DNA of 64,000 bases from Streptomyces bluensis (GCF_014650715.1 NZ_BMVM01000002.1:1-64000), one strand, 5' to 3'. Counted from the stretch's first letter, positions 1 through 9,603 are shown. The notes: generated from the letters alone by a model not told the origin. Program-made: numbers and translations.

Positions 1-54
1 CCTTCTACGAACCCCGGACCCCACGCCTCGCTTGACGAAAGACATAGAGGCACC

Positions 55-250
55 CCCCTGGGCAGGGCCCCTCCACAACGGGTCCGGGGATTTCCAACCG
101 GGCCGGGCCCCTCCCCCTGGGCAGGGCTCCTCCACAACAGGTCCGGGGATTCCCGCCCAGGCCGGGCCCCTCCCCCCTGGGCAGGGCTCCTCCACAACAG
201 GTCCGGGGGTTCCCAACCGGGCCGGGCCCCTCCCGCCGGGGCGAGGACCC
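55..250. repeat. About 60-bp tandem repeat, roughly 3.3 copies
   Basis: A unit beginning GGGCAGGGC recurs at about 60, 119 and 179 and, degenerate, near 239. The units share a core with TCCACAACAGGTCCGGGG and end in GGCCGGGCCCCTCC. Spacing is 59 then 60 then 60 bases, so the reading frame is not kept between units 1 and 2. That argues against a repetitive protein. It lies beyond the 3' end of the sortase-anchored protein gene. Function unknown. Confidence 0.8.
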
Positions 251-390
251 TCCCGACCCGACCAGGACACCCAACCAGGCCGCGACCCTCCCACCCGGGC
301 AAGGGACCTCCCAACACGACCGGACCTCCCAACCGGAATTCCTCACCGGACCGAGGTCCTCCCACCGGAGCTGAGACCTTCCGGGCGGGG

Positions 391-456
391 CCGGAGCTGG
401 GGTCTTCCAGCCGGAGCTGCGGTCTTCCGGCTGGAGCTGCGGTCTTCCGGCTGGGG
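391..456. repeat. 20-bp tandem repeat
   Basis: GGTCTTCC starts at 401, 421 and 441, giving an exact 20-base period with a GCCGGAGCTG-like second half. It is a separate repeat class from the 60-bp array to its left. The stretch between (250-390) is degenerate CCTCCCAACC-type sequence with no convincing gene. Confidence 0.7.
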
Positions 457-483
457 ATTTCCAGTCGCGGCCAGGCACCACCA

Positions 484-553
484 AGCCCGTCCGGCGTTTG
501 AGGACGAGGCCGTTCAGGCCGATGAGCGGGGGTCTGGGGGCGGCAGCCCCCAG
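484..553. repeat. Dispersed 70-bp repeat, copy 1, ending in a hairpin
   Basis: This 70-base block matches a block at 55496-55565 at 66 of 70 positions by eye. Its last 20 bases form a hairpin with an 8-bp stem (534-541 with 546-553) and a GGCA loop. The copy lies just past the stop of the surface-protein gene read on the - strand, so it may act as its transcription terminator. Confidence 0.85.
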
Positions 554-603
554 GGAAGGATGGGACGGGTAGGGGCGGCGGGGGCGAGGAAAACCCCGGA
601 GTC

Positions 604-1554
604 TCAGCCCTTGGCCCTCCGCGCCAGCGCCACCGCGCCGCCGCCCGCCGCGAGCAACGCGACCGCCCCGCCCGCGATGTACGGCGTCATCGAGTTGCCC
701 CCGGTCTCCGCGAGGTCGGACTCGGAGGCGGCTCCCTGCGGCTTCACCTCGGACGCGGGCCCGGAGCCGGAGTCGGAGTCGGACCCGGTGTCGGAGCCGG
801 TGTCGGAGCCTGCGTCGGACGTCGAGGACGCCGCCGCCGGGGACTCGCACGTCGCGCTCGCCAGAGTGACCGTGCCCTCCACCTCCGCGACGTTCAGCTC
901 CAACGGGTTCACGGAGACCTTGAGTTCGAGGGCCGTCGCGGCGGCCGTACGGGACGTGGTCTCCTTACGGGAGATGTCGAGGACGACCTCACCGACGCCA
1001 GGGACCTTCACCTCCGTCGTACCGTCCGCGGACACCGTCACCTTCTTGCCGAGTACCGTCACCCCGCCCGCAAGGTTGGACTCGGCCACCGGCTTCTCGC
1101 CCGCCTCGCACGTCGCGCGGGACGTCACACCCTCCAGTTCGATCAGGGACAGCAGGGGGAGGCCCGGCACGTGGATCTTCGCGTTCGCGAGCTCGGTGCG
1201 GCCCTCGGCCTTCGTCGCGGACGCCGTCGCCTTCGCCGTGGCCACGTCGGCGCGCAGCACGGTGAACGACTGGCCTCCGTCCACCCCGTCCAGGCGCGCG
1301 CTCAGCGTGCTCCGGTCGGCGTCGGCCGGTGCCTGCACCTCGTTGAGCGAGACCGAGAGCGGGACGTTCACCGCCTTGTTCACGAGGGACACGTCGAGCC
1401 CGGTGCGCAGGACGACGGCGCTCGCACGACCTTCGTCCTCGGTCGCGTGGGCGGCGCCCGCGCCGGCCAGGGCCGCGGGGCCGGCGGCTATGACCGTGGC
1501 CGCCGCGGTGGCGGCCAGACGGCGTGCGGGCAGGCGGAAGTTGTTGCCGTTCAA
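604..1554 (-). CDS. Sortase-anchored cell-surface protein (SCO1860-like, LAETG motif)
   Basis: A 316-residue exported protein that should be covalently attached to the cell wall. It starts with TTG; an AGGAG lies nine bases upstream. An Ala-rich signal peptide covers about residues 1-38, ending in AHA. The middle is a beta-rich region with two conserved Cys. It is followed by a Ser/Asp/Gly-rich linker, then LAETG at 281-285, a hydrophobic helix (about 292-311) and a basic tail (RRAKG). LAxTG is the signal type read by class E sortases of Streptomyces. No sortase gene is nearby. The fold resembles the actinomycete SCO1860 family as I recall it; the molecular role is unknown. The gene is transcribed alone. 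Confidence 0.85.
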   Translation of the reverse strand: MNGNNFRLPARRLAATAAATVIAAGPAALAGAGAAHATEDEGRASAVVLRTGLDVSLVNKAVNVPLSVSLNEVQAPADADRSTLSARLDGVDGGQSFTVLRADVATAKATASATKAEGRTELANAKIHVPGLPLLSLIELEGVTSRATCEAGEKPVAESNLAGGVTVLGKKVTVSADGTTEVKVPGVGEVVLDISRKETTSRTAAATALELKVSVNPLELNVAEVEGTVTLASATCESPAAASSTSDAGSDTGSDTGSDSDSGSGPASEVKPQGAASESDLAETGGNSMTPYIAGGAVALLAAGGGAVALARRAKG

Positions 1555-1617
1555 GGGTGGGATCTCCTGGGAAGAGAACGCTGTGGGACCCCGTAAGAAT
1601 CGCGTACGAAGAGTGAA

Positions 1618-1635
1618 CCGTCAGCAATCTGACGG
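1618..1635. promoter_or_regulatory. Inverted repeat upstream of the surface-protein gene
   Basis: CCGTCA and TGACGG form 6-bp arms around GCAATC, 64 bases before the TTG start of the - strand surface-protein gene. The position fits an operator or a small hairpin in its promoter region. No convincing -35/-10 pair was identified. Confidence 0.4.
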
Positions 1636-1705
1636 GAGTTCACCCCTACGTGGGTTTTCCGTGCGCATCTTCGAATCCCATGACACGCACGTTCTCCACA
1701 GTCAC

Positions 1706-2797
1706 TCAGCCGACCACCCTGCCGTTCAGAACCACCCGTCGCGGCGCCGCCAGCACCCGTACGTCGGCGCGCGGGTCCCCGTCGTAGACCACCAGGTCCG
1801 CGGGTGCCCCCTCGTCCAGCCCCGGCCGGCCGAGCCAGCGCCGGGCGCCCCACGCCGTGGCCGACAGGGCCTGGACCGGTGGGATGCCCGCGGTCACCAG
1901 CTCGGCGACCTCCGCGGCCACCAGCCCGTGGGCGAGCGAGCCCCCGGCGTCCGTGCCGACGTACACCGGGATCCCGGCGTCGTACGCGGAGCGCACCGTG
2001 TCGTAGCGGCGTTCGTGGAGCCGTCGCATATGCGCCGACCAGCGCGGGAACTTCCCTTCGCCGCCGTCCGCGAGGCGCGGGAACGTCGCGATGTTGACGA
2101 GGGTGGGGACGATGGCGACGCCGCGGGAGGCGAAGAGGGGGATCAGGTCCTCCGTGAGGCCCGTCGCGTGCTCGATGCAGTCGATGCCGGACTCGACCAG
2201 GTCCCGCAGGGAGTCCGTCGCGAAGCAGTGGGCCGTGACACGGGCGCCCAGGCGGTGGGCCTCCGCGATCGCCGCCTCGACGGCCTCCCGGGGCCAGCAG
2301 GCGGACAGGTCGCCGAGGTCCCGGTCGATCCAGTCGCCCACGAGCTTGACCCAGCCGTCGCCGCGCCGGGCCTCCTTCGCGACGTAGGCGACGAGTTCCT
2401 CCGGCTCGATCTCGTGCGCGAAGTTGCGGATGTAGCGGCGTGTGCGCGCGATGTGCCGGCCCGCGCGGATGATCCTGGGCAGGTCGTCGCGGTCGTCGAT
2501 CCAGCGGGTGTCGGACGGCGAGCCCGCGTCCCGGATCAGCAGGGTGCCCGCGTCACGGTCGGTGAGGGCCTGCTTCTCGGAGACGTCCTCGGGGACGGGG
2601 CCGTGGGTGTCGAGGCCGACGTGACAGTGCGCGTCGACCAGGCCGGGCAGCGCCCAGCCCTCGACGGTACGGACGTCACGGGCACCGGCGGGACGGTCGT
2701 ACGCGATCCTCCCGTCGACGACCCAGAGCTCGTCCCGGACGTCGTCGGGCCCGACGAGCACCCGCCCCTTCACGTGCAGCACCGCGCGATCACTCAT
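1706..2797 (-). CDS. Metal-dependent amidohydrolase family protein
   Basis: A 363-residue TIM-barrel amidohydrolase; such enzymes hydrolyse amide or other bonds on small molecules using one or two metal ions. The N-terminal metal motif DAHCHVG puts His57 and His59 in place. Later signatures include a Lys in VKLVGDW, a His in VTAHC, an IEHATG segment and the C-terminal Asp in YVGTDAGG. The start chosen is ATG at 2797; a GTG nine bases upstream is possible. It begins 18 bases after the ABC ATPase gene and so is probably the last gene of the amino-acid importer operon, which suggests its substrate is brought in by that importer. Substrate not determined; imidazolonepropionase-like or prolidase-like members are the nearest relatives. 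Confidence 0.85.
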   Translation of the reverse strand: MSDRAVLHVKGRVLVGPDDVRDELWVVDGRIAYDRPAGARDVRTVEGWALPGLVDAHCHVGLDTHGPVPEDVSEKQALTDRDAGTLLIRDAGSPSDTRWIDDRDDLPRIIRAGRHIARTRRYIRNFAHEIEPEELVAYVAKEARRGDGWVKLVGDWIDRDLGDLSACWPREAVEAAIAEAHRLGARVTAHCFATDSLRDLVESGIDCIEHATGLTEDLIPLFASRGVAIVPTLVNIATFPRLADGGEGKFPRWSAHMRRLHERRYDTVRSAYDAGIPVYVGTDAGGSLAHGLVAAEVAELVTAGIPPVQALSATAWGARRWLGRPGLDEGAPADLVVYDGDPRADVRVLAAPRRVVLNGRVVG

Positions 2798-2815
2798 GTA
2801 CTGCACCCTAATGAG

Positions 2816-3649
2816 CTAGCCGTCCGCCTTGTCCAGCCGCTCCGGTGCCTCCCCCACCTCGGCCATCGCCGGGTCCAGGAGGCGGGAGAGGAAGTGCCGG
2901 GTCCGCTCGTGGCTCGGGTCGCCGATGACCTGTTCCGGTGCGCCCTCCTCGACGATCACCCCGCCGTCCATGAAGACGACCCGGTCGGCGACCTCCCGCG
3001 CGAAGGTCATCTCGTGGGTGACGACCATCATCGTCATGCCGTCGTTCGCGAGCATGCGCATGACGGCCAGGACATCGCCCACCAGTTCCGGGTCGAGCGC
3101 CGACGTCGGTTCGTCGAACAGCATCACCTCGGGGCCCATGGCGAGCGCGCGGGCGATGGCGACGCGCTGCTGCTGGCCGCCGGAGAGGGAGGAGGGGTAG
3201 GCGGCCGCCTTCTCGGCCAGCCCCACCCGCTGAAGGTTCTCCGCGGCCACCCGCGCCGCCTCCGCCTTGTCGCGCTTCAGCACACGGCGCTGCGGCAGGG
3301 TGAGGTTCTCGGTCACCGTCAGGTGCGGGAACAGGTTGAACTGCTGGAAGACCATGCCGATACGGCGGCGTACGGCGTCGATGTCCACATCCGGGTCGGT
3401 GACCTCGGTGCCGCCGACGAAGACCTGCCCCCGGGTGGGTTCTTCGAGCAGGTTCACGCAGCGGAGCAGGGTCGACTTGCCGGAGCCGGACGGGCCGATG
3501 ACACAGACGACCTCGCCCTGCCGGATGTCCAGGTCGATGCCGCGCAGCACCTCGTTGTCGCCGAACGACTTGTGCAGGCCGCGCACCCGGATCTCGGGTG
3601 CGCCCGCGGTCGTCCCCGTGCTCGTGGTCGTCTCCGCGTTCGTGGTCAT
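2816..3649 (-). CDS. Amino-acid ABC transporter, ATP-binding protein
   Basis: A 277-residue ATPase of the polar amino-acid importer (GlnQ/HisP) type. Walker A is GPSGSGKS at residues 52-59, followed by the Q-loop region (FQQFNLFPH), the signature LSGGQQQR, Walker B VMLFDEP and the switch His in VVTHEM. The first 20 residues are a Thr/Ala-rich extension. It energises uptake by the membrane permease encoded immediately upstream, with which it overlaps by 4 bases (ATGA), so translation is probably coupled. Confidence 0.95.
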   Translation of the reverse strand: MTTNAETTTSTGTTAGAPEIRVRGLHKSFGDNEVLRGIDLDIRQGEVVCVIGPSGSGKSTLLRCVNLLEEPTRGQVFVGGTEVTDPDVDIDAVRRRIGMVFQQFNLFPHLTVTENLTLPQRRVLKRDKAEAARVAAENLQRVGLAEKAAAYPSSLSGGQQQRVAIARALAMGPEVMLFDEPTSALDPELVGDVLAVMRMLANDGMTMMVVTHEMTFAREVADRVVFMDGGVIVEEGAPEQVIGDPSHERTRHFLSRLLDPAMAEVGEAPERLDKADG

Positions 3650-4509
3650 CGGGTGGCCTCCCCCGCCTTGGCCTCAAGGCGTCGTACGACGAAGCCGAGC
3701 GGCACCGTCACCAGCAGATAGCACAGGCCCGCGACCAGGATCGGCGTGGAGTTCGCGGTCTGGCTGGCCAGGTCGCGGCCGAACTTCGCCAGCTCACGCT
3801 CCTCAAGGGTGACACCGAGGAACAGCACCAGTGAGGAGTCCTTGAACAGCAGCACCAGTTCGTTGGTCAGCGGGGGGATCACGATGCGGAAGGCCTGCGG
3901 GATGACGATCGAGACCATGGCCCGCATGTGCGAGAAGCCCAGCGAACGGGCCGCCTCCATCTGCCCCTTGGGCACGGCCTGGATGCCCGCGCGGATCGTC
4001 TCCGCCATGTACGCGGCCGCCACCAGTCCGAGCCCCAGAGCGACCTTGCCGTACGTGCCGCCGGGGATCTCCGTGCCCGGGAAGGCGAGCGGTACGGCCA
4101 CGCCCACGAAGATGAAGATCAGCAGGGCGGGCAGCCCCCGGAAGATCTCGATGTAGATCCCGGCGACCCAGCGGTACGGGCCCACGGACGACAGCCGCAT
4201 CAGCGCGACGACCATGCCGAGCACGAGGCCGAAGACGAAGCCGGACACCGTGTAGAGCACGGTGTTCTTCAGCGCGAGCGTGATGATGTCCGGGAACATC
4301 TGCCCGGCCAGGTCGGACTGCGCGAACTGGTTCCGCAGCCCGCCCCAGTCGGCCGTGACCACGAGGGCGGCCACGGCGGCGACGAACACGGCGTACTGGA
4401 GGCCACGGGAGACGGCCCGCTTCTGCCGCCGGGTCAGTCCGGCCTTGCGTGGCTGAAGCGGATCGCGTGGCTCCGGCTCGCGTGGCTTGCGTGTCTTCGT
4501 CTCACTCAT
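3646..4509 (-). CDS. Amino-acid ABC transporter, permease
   Basis: A 287-residue inner-membrane permease of the HisM/GlnP family. About 25 charged residues precede the first membrane span. The EAA-type coupling loop is seen at [13 protein letters not shown], where it would contact the ATPase. I chose the ATG at 4509 (MSETKTR) because it overlaps the TGA of the upstream binding-protein gene as ATGA; longer upstream frames are Arg/Glu-rich readings of that gene's 3' end. One permease gene implies a homodimeric membrane core. Confidence 0.93.
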   Translation of the reverse strand: MSETKTRKPREPEPRDPLQPRKAGLTRRQKRAVSRGLQYAVFVAAVAALVVTADWGGLRNQFAQSDLAGQMFPDIITLALKNTVLYTVSGFVFGLVLGMVVALMRLSSVGPYRWVAGIYIEIFRGLPALLIFIFVGVAVPLAFPGTEIPGGTYGKVALGLGLVAAAYMAETIRAGIQAVPKGQMEAARSLGFSHMRAMVSIVIPQAFRIVIPPLTNELVLLFKDSSLVLFLGVTLEERELAKFGRDLASQTANSTPILVAGLCYLLVTVPLGFVVRRLEAKAGEATR

Positions 4510-5387
4510 GAGGCGGACGGCGACGCGGAGCCCGCGCTCTCGGCGTTCGCGGCGTTCGCGGCCTTCTCGTCGTAGGGGCCGATCCACTGCTCGTACAGCT
4601 TCTTGTACGTGCCGTCGGTCTTCGCCTCCCCCAGCGCCTTGTTGATGGCGTCGAGGAGCTTGGTGTTGCCCTTCTTGACCGTGAAGCCGTACTGCTCACC
4701 GGTGTTGATGTTGTCGGCGACCTCGAAGGCGCCGGCGTTGGCCTTGTCCTTCAGCCAGCCCTGGACCACCGGGTAGTCGATGACGACGGCCTGGACCTGA
4801 CCGGTGCGCAGCCCGTTCAGGACGGCGTCGGAGGACTCGAAGGAGACGGGGTCGAGCCCCTTGTCCCTGGCGTAGTCCTCGCCGGTCGTCTGTGCCTGGG
4901 CGCCGAGCTTCTTGCCCTTGAGGTCGGCGAAGGAGCCGATGCCGCTCTTCTTGTCGACCAGGACGGCCTGCGTGGCCTCGAAGTACGGGTCGGAGAAGTC
5001 GACGTTCTTCTTGCGCTCCTCGGTGATCGTCATACCGGCGGCGGCGAGGTCGCACTGCCCGGAGTTGAGGAACGCGCCCGTCTTGAAGTTCTCGAAGGGC
5101 GTGTCGACGATCTCCTGCTTCACGCCCAGGTCCGCGGCGACGAGGTCGATCAGCGCGACGTCGAAGCCCTGCACCTTGCCGTCGATCTCCGACTGGAACG
5201 GCGGGTACGGCAGGTGGGTGCAGGTGGTGAGCTGACCGGCCTTGGCCAGGGTGACCCCGCCGGCGGCGGTCTGCTTGCCGCTGCCCCCGCTGTCGTCGTC
5301 CGAGGAGCAGCCGGCGACGAACAGCAGTCCGGCCGTCGCGGTGGTGGCGGCCAGGATGCGGGTCCGGCGTCCGAGGACCGTGTTCAC
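4506..5387 (-). CDS. Amino-acid ABC transporter, substrate-binding lipoprotein
   Basis: A 293-residue extracytoplasmic binding protein (SBP family 3, GlnH/FliY type). The signal peptide ends in the lipobox FVAGC, and the Cys is followed by a Ser/Asp/Gly linker, so the protein is a membrane-anchored lipoprotein. Family features include PPFQ near the mature N-terminus, GFDVALID, AAAGMTITEERKK and YDEKAANA at the end. It starts with GTG after a strong AGGAGG. It is the first gene of a four-gene operon (binding protein, permease, ATPase, amidohydrolase) and has a good promoter upstream. The ligand is probably a polar amino acid or a derivative. Confidence 0.93.
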   Translation of the reverse strand: MNTVLGRRTRILAATTATAGLLFVAGCSSDDDSGGSGKQTAAGGVTLAKAGQLTTCTHLPYPPFQSEIDGKVQGFDVALIDLVAADLGVKQEIVDTPFENFKTGAFLNSGQCDLAAAGMTITEERKKNVDFSDPYFEATQAVLVDKKSGIGSFADLKGKKLGAQAQTTGEDYARDKGLDPVSFESSDAVLNGLRTGQVQAVVIDYPVVQGWLKDKANAGAFEVADNINTGEQYGFTVKKGNTKLLDAINKALGEAKTDGTYKKLYEQWIGPYDEKAANAANAESAGSASPSAS

Positions 5388-5419
5388 GGGGACCTCCTGT
5401 GAGGAAACGAAGGGTTCTG

Positions 5420-5447
5420 ATTATAAGGAAGCCTTGGAGGCCCTCAA
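5420..5447 (-). promoter_or_regulatory. Promoter of the amino-acid ABC operon
   Basis: On the - strand, TTGAGG (5447-5442) and a perfect TATAAT (5425-5420) are separated by 16 bases. They lie about 33 bases before the GTG of the binding-protein gene. This is the best sigma-70-type (HrdB) promoter I found in the window. Confidence 0.7.
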
Positions 5448-5520
5448 ATCATTCCCATGGTCATCGAGCCGCACTACCTGCGACTTCTTGGCACAGCTCG
5501 CGCGGTTACGCTCGAACGTG

Positions 5521-5540
5521 GTCCGCATGCACATGCGGAC
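5521..5540. promoter_or_regulatory. Perfect 20-bp palindrome in the divergent promoter region
   Basis: GTCCGCATG, CA, CATGCGGAC: perfect 9-bp arms around two bases. It lies 38 bases upstream of the aminotransferase start and about 75 bases behind the ABC operon promoter. The position suits an operator that controls both divergent units. Confidence 0.6.
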
Positions 5541-5578
5541 CAGGCCCATGCCTACCCCTGAGCGAGGAGAGCACCCCC

Positions 5579-6682
5579 GTGACGCACCCCTTTCTGGATC
5601 TGGCCCCCATGAGCGCGGCGCACTTCGCCGCGATCGAGGACCGGGTGGCACGGCTGCTGGCCACCGAGCAGGACGTGGTGATCACGCAGGGCGAGGCGCT
5701 GCTGCCGCTGGAGGGCGCGATCCGTGGCGCCGCCGGCCCCGGCACGACCGCCCTGAACGTGATCACCGGCCCCTACGGGCAGACCTTCGGGAACTGGTTG
5801 CGGGACTGCGGGGCCACCGTGATCGACCTCGTGGTGCCCTTCCACGCGGCGGTCACCGCCGACCAGATCCGTGCCGCCTTCGCCGAGCATCCGTCGATCG
5901 ACTTCGTGTCGCTGGTGCACGCGGAGGCGGCGACCGGGAACACCAATCCGGTGGCCGGGATCGGTGCGGTGGTCCGGGAGCACGGCGCGCTCTTCTACCT
6001 GGACGCGGTCGCCTCGATCGGGGCGGAGCCGGTGCTGCCGGACGCGTGGGGTGTGGACCTGTGCGTGATCGGGGCGCAGAAGGCGATGGGCGGCCCGGCG
6101 GGCGTGTCGGCGATCTCGGTGAGCGAGCGGGCCTGGACCCGGATGGCGGCGAACCCCGGGGCGCCGCGTCGCTCGTACCTCTCGCTGCTGGACTGGAAGG
6201 AGCGGTGGATCGACGGCGGACGTCGCACCCTGCTCCATGCCCCGGCCCAGTTGGAGATGCTCGCGCTGGAGGCGTGTGTGGAGCGGATCGAGGCGGAGGG
6301 GCCGGCCGTGGTGATGGCCCGGCACACGTCCGCGGCGGCGGCCACCCGGGCGGGGGCGCTCGCGCTGGGTGGGGGGATGGAGCCGTATGTGCACGAGCCC
6401 GGGGACGCGGCTCCGGTGGCCACGACGTTGCGGGTTCCCGCGGGGGTCGACGCGTCCGAGGTGGTCGCGAAGGCGTTGGCCGTCGATCCGTCCGTGCCGC
6501 TGGCCGCCGGTGGCGGTGACCTCGCGAAGGAGATGATCCGGGTGAACCACTACGGTCCGAATGCCTCCGTGGGGGTTGTCCGGTCCGCCCTTGCCGCGCT
6601 GGGGAGTGCGCTGAGGGAGTCGGGTGTCTCGGTGGACGTGGAGGCGGCTCGGGGGGCGGCGGAGGAGGCGTGGGGGGCGTAG
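5579..6682 (+). CDS. Class V PLP-dependent aminotransferase
   Basis: A 367-residue fold-type I aminotransferase related to alanine-glyoxylate/serine-pyruvate aminotransferases. The PLP-binding Asp lies in YLDAVAS and the Schiff-base Lys in IGAQKAMGG. The GTG start at 5579 follows GAGGAGAG; no closer start has an equally good site. It is transcribed away from the amino-acid ABC operon across a 190-base region holding a palindrome. A link is plausible: the transporter would supply an amino acid or amino-acid-like substrate and this enzyme would deaminate it. Substrate unknown. Confidence 0.85.
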   Translation: MTHPFLDLAPMSAAHFAAIEDRVARLLATEQDVVITQGEALLPLEGAIRGAAGPGTTALNVITGPYGQTFGNWLRDCGATVIDLVVPFHAAVTADQIRAAFAEHPSIDFVSLVHAEAATGNTNPVAGIGAVVREHGALFYLDAVASIGAEPVLPDAWGVDLCVIGAQKAMGGPAGVSAISVSERAWTRMAANPGAPRRSYLSLLDWKERWIDGGRRTLLHAPAQLEMLALEACVERIEAEGPAVVMARHTSAAAATRAGALALGGGMEPYVHEPGDAAPVATTLRVPAGVDASEVVAKALAVDPSVPLAAGGGDLAKEMIRVNHYGPNASVGVVRSALAALGSALRESGVSVDVEAARGAAEEAWGA

Positions 6683-6749
6683 CCGGACCGACGGGTCGCT
6701 TTCTCGCCCCGCCCTCCCCCCACCAGCCCCTTCTGTCATGCTCCCCAGC

Positions 6750-7283
6750 ATGAACAACAACACCGGCAACATTCCCCGGACACTCCCCGACGGCCGCCCC
6801 ATCCCCCTCATGACCGGTGACGAGCGGCCCATGCTGGAGAGTTGGCTCGCCTTTCACCGGGCCACGCTGGCACTGAAGTGCACGGGACTGGACGACGCCC
6901 AGGTGAGGACGGCATCGGCCGAGCCCTCGGAACTCACCCTGCTGGGACTCGTACAGCACCTCGCCGAGGTGGAACGCAACTGGTTCCAGCGCGTCCTGGC
7001 CGGCCAGGACGTACCCGGCCTGTTCGGCCCGACCGGCTACGAGCTCGCCCCGGAGCGCGGCATCGACGAGGCGCTCGCGGTGTGGCGCCAGGAGGTGGCG
7101 CGCGGTGAGGAGCTGTGCGCGGGACGCTCCCTGGACGACACGGGGCGGATCGTGGACGGCCCGATGGCCGGCCTGGAGGTCAGCCTCCGCTGGATCCTGA
7201 TCCACATGATCGAGGAGTACGCGCGCCACAACGGCCACGCGGACATCGTCCGCGAGCGCATCGACGGAGTCACCGGAGCCTGA
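6750..7283 (+). CDS. DinB/DUF664-family protein
   Basis: A 177-residue four-helix-bundle protein of the DinB-like superfamily, small cytosolic proteins that bind a divalent metal through conserved His. Candidate metal His are in [12 protein letters not shown] and in the C-terminal [14 protein letters not shown]. An ATG four codons upstream (6738) is also possible; neither start has a clear Shine-Dalgarno sequence. Some actinobacterial relatives work in mycothiol-dependent reactions, but nothing here fixes the function. Single gene. Confidence 0.8.
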   Translation: MNNNTGNIPRTLPDGRPIPLMTGDERPMLESWLAFHRATLALKCTGLDDAQVRTASAEPSELTLLGLVQHLAEVERNWFQRVLAGQDVPGLFGPTGYELAPERGIDEALAVWRQEVARGEELCAGRSLDDTGRIVDGPMAGLEVSLRWILIHMIEEYARHNGHADIVRERIDGVTGA

Positions 7284-7613
7284 GAGATGCAGGAAATTCA
7301 CCCGCATCACTCACCGAAATACAGTAATCCAATTCAGCACAGCTTCCCGTATTCTTCTGCCCGCTTTTGCGGTGCCTAAACGCAAAGATTCCGCGAACGT
7401 CAACCGGTGCAATTCGCGCAGATCTCGTGAGGATTACGCCGGTGTGACCGACCCCACATCGCGCCCCATTCCTCCCCCAATATCCGGTCAAAACGGCACC
7501 TCTTGAAGCCTTCTCGCGCGGCCGCATGCGCCCGCGTAATAACACATGAGGGACGCGTACGTAACCCCGACCGGCGATGCAATTTCAAGTTTCGCTCGGT
7601 AAATTCAATTTGC
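7284..7613. other. 330-base intergenic region upstream of ectA
   Basis: This stretch is clearly richer in A and T than its surroundings, which is typical of a regulated promoter region, here for the osmolyte operon. I see no gene, strong terminator or long palindrome in it. Near ectA a TAAATT hexamer lies at 7600-7605, eight bases before the ATG, with only a poor -35 match. That spacing is compatible with a leaderless ectA transcript read by an alternative sigma factor. Confidence 0.55.
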
Positions 7614-8174
7614 ATGACTGCCGCACCAGCAGACCTGCCGAACCTGTCGGAACTGCCCGCGGAATTCCTGGAAATGCCGGAGGGGCTACGGATCGACCGT
7701 CCCGACGCGGCGGACGGCGCCGCGCTCTGGCGCCTCGCCCGGGACTCCCGCACCCTCGACCTGAACTCCTCCTACAGCTACCTGCTGTGGTGCCGTGACT
7801 TCGCCGGCACCTCCGCGGTGGCGCGGGACACGAAGGACGGACGGCCGGTCGGCTTCGTCACCGGATACCTCCGGCCCGAGCGCCCGGACACCCTCCTCGT
7901 GTGGCAGGTGGCCGTCGACGCCGCCCAGCGGGGTCGCGGGGTCGCCGCCGCACTGCTGGACGGGCTGACGGTCCGGGTCGCCCGGCAGCATCCGCTGACC
8001 ACCGTCGAGACCACCATCACACCGGGCAACACCGCGTCAGAGCGCCTGTTCGCCTCGTACGCCGCCCGGCACGGAGCGACCGTCGAGCGCGATGTGCTGT
8101 TCGAGGCGGGTGAATTCCCGGACGGCTCCCACGAGCCGGAGGTCCTCCACCGCATCGGCCCGCTGTCCGTGTGA
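7614..8174 (+). CDS. ectA: L-2,4-diaminobutyrate N-acetyltransferase
   Basis: First gene of the ectoine pathway: it acetylates L-2,4-diaminobutyrate with acetyl-CoA to N-gamma-acetyl-diaminobutyrate in the cytosol. The 186 residues carry a GNAT acetyl-CoA pocket (VAVDAAQRGRGVAAAL) and family signatures LDLNSSYSYLLWC and TITPGNTAS. The start is the ATG at 7614. No Shine-Dalgarno precedes it, and a TAAATT sits eight bases upstream, so the mRNA may be leaderless. ectB, ectC and ectD follow in order. Confidence 0.97.
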   Translation: MTAAPADLPNLSELPAEFLEMPEGLRIDRPDAADGAALWRLARDSRTLDLNSSYSYLLWCRDFAGTSAVARDTKDGRPVGFVTGYLRPERPDTLLVWQVAVDAAQRGRGVAAALLDGLTVRVARQHPLTTVETTITPGNTASERLFASYAARHGATVERDVLFEAGEFPDGSHEPEVLHRIGPLSV

Positions 8175-8273
8175 TCCATCGCCCCACCCCACCCCGCCCC
8201 GTTCCTCTCCCCCCACTCCCACTCCACCACCCCACCTCCTGCACTCCCCCCACGCACCTAGGAGCGATTCGCC

Positions 8274-9545
8274 GTGACCATCACCCAGCCCGACCTGAGC
8301 GTCTTCGAGACCCTGGAGTCGGAGGTGCGCAGCTACTGCCGCGGCTGGCCCACCGTCTTCGACCGCGCGCAGGGCAGCCGTATGTACGACGAGGACGGCC
8401 ACGCGTACCTGGACTTCTTCGCCGGTGCCGGATCACTCAACTACGGCCACAACAACCCCGTACTGAAACGGGCGTTGATCGACTACCTGGAGCGCGACGG
8501 CGTCACCCACGGGCTCGACATGTCGACCACCGCCAAACGTGCCTTCCTGGAAGCCTTCCAGAACCTGGTGCTGCGGCCGCGTGACCTGCCGTACAAGGTC
8601 ATGTTCCCGGGCCCGACCGGTACCAACGCCGTGGAGTCCGCCCTGAAACTGGCGCGGAAGGTGAAGGGACGGGAGGCGATCGTCTCCTTCACCAACGCCT
8701 TCCACGGGATGTCCCTCGGCTCGCTCGCCGTGACCGGCAACGCCTTCAAGCGGGCCGGCGCCGGGATTCCGCTGGTGCACGGCACGCCCATGCCGTTCGA
8801 CAACTACTTCGACGGCCAGGTTCCGGACTTCCTGTGGTTCGAGCGGCTCCTGGAGGACCAGGGCTCCGGGCTCAACAAACCCGCCGCCGTGATCGTCGAG
8901 ACCGTGCAGGGCGAGGGCGGCATCAACGTGGCCCGCCCGGAGTGGCTGCGGGCGCTGCAGGACCTGTGCCACCGCCAGGACATGCTGTTGATCGTCGACG
9001 ACATCCAGATGGGCTGCGGACGGACCGGCGCCTTCTTCTCGTTCGAGGAGGCGGGCATCACACCGGACATCGTCACCGTGTCCAAGTCGATCAGCGGATA
9101 CGGGCTGCCCATGTCGCTGTGCCTGTTCAAGCCGGAGCTCGACATCTGGGAGCCGGGCGAGCACAACGGCACCTTCCGCGGCAACAACCCGGCGTTCGTG
9201 ACGGCCGCCGCGACCCTGGAGACGTACTGGGCCGACGGCTCCGCCATGGAGAAGCAGACCCGTGGGCGTGGCGAGCAGGTCGAGCAGGCGCTGGTCTCCA
9301 TCGCCGAGGAGAACGTCGCCGACGTCAAGGAGTACCGCGGACGCGGGCTGGTGTGGGGCATCGAGTTCCATGACAAGGACCGCGCGGACCGGGTCGCCAA
9401 GCGCGCCTTCGAGCTCGGGCTGCTCATCGAGACGTCCGGCCCGGAGAGCGAGGTCGTCAAGCTGCTCCCCGCGCTCACCATCACGCCCGACGAGCTGGAC
9501 GAGGGTCTGCGCACCCTCGCACGCGCCGTCCGCGAAACCGTCTGA
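8274..9545 (+). CDS. ectB: Diaminobutyrate--2-oxoglutarate transaminase
   Basis: A 423-residue class III PLP aminotransferase that makes L-2,4-diaminobutyrate from aspartate semialdehyde and glutamate, the entry step to ectoine. The PLP Lys is Lys271 in VSKSISGYG. The [17 protein letters not shown] and TFRGNNPAF motifs are those of EctB. GTG start after TAGGAG. It lies 99 bases after ectA behind a C-rich spacer. Confidence 0.97.
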   Translation: MTITQPDLSVFETLESEVRSYCRGWPTVFDRAQGSRMYDEDGHAYLDFFAGAGSLNYGHNNPVLKRALIDYLERDGVTHGLDMSTTAKRAFLEAFQNLVLRPRDLPYKVMFPGPTGTNAVESALKLARKVKGREAIVSFTNAFHGMSLGSLAVTGNAFKRAGAGIPLVHGTPMPFDNYFDGQVPDFLWFERLLEDQGSGLNKPAAVIVETVQGEGGINVARPEWLRALQDLCHRQDMLLIVDDIQMGCGRTGAFFSFEEAGITPDIVTVSKSISGYGLPMSLCLFKPELDIWEPGEHNGTFRGNNPAFVTAAATLETYWADGSAMEKQTRGRGEQVEQALVSIAEENVADVKEYRGRGLVWGIEFHDKDRADRVAKRAFELGLLIETSGPESEVVKLLPALTITPDELDEGLRTLARAVRETV

Positions 9546-9603
9546 ACCACCCCCACAGGGCACGACCACCACACCCACCACACCGAGGAGGCGTCACAGC
9601 ACC

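Noticed and set aside
55..250. Pro-rich repeat protein encoded by the 60-bp array
   Set aside because: Unit spacing of 59 bases between the first two copies shifts the frame, no ribosome site precedes a start, and the frame runs on into antisense of a real gene.
55..456. CRISPR array
   Set aside because: Units abut directly without unique spacers, are too GC-rich and degenerate, and no cas gene is present.
32..3721. A very long + strand open frame opposite the first genes
   Set aside because: It is antisense to four well-recognised - strand genes and is Arg/Asp/Pro-rich, as expected for a shadow frame in high-GC DNA. The same holds for long antisense frames across 22065-24254, 30868-33753, 34777-36951, 38422-40383 and 41990-45064.
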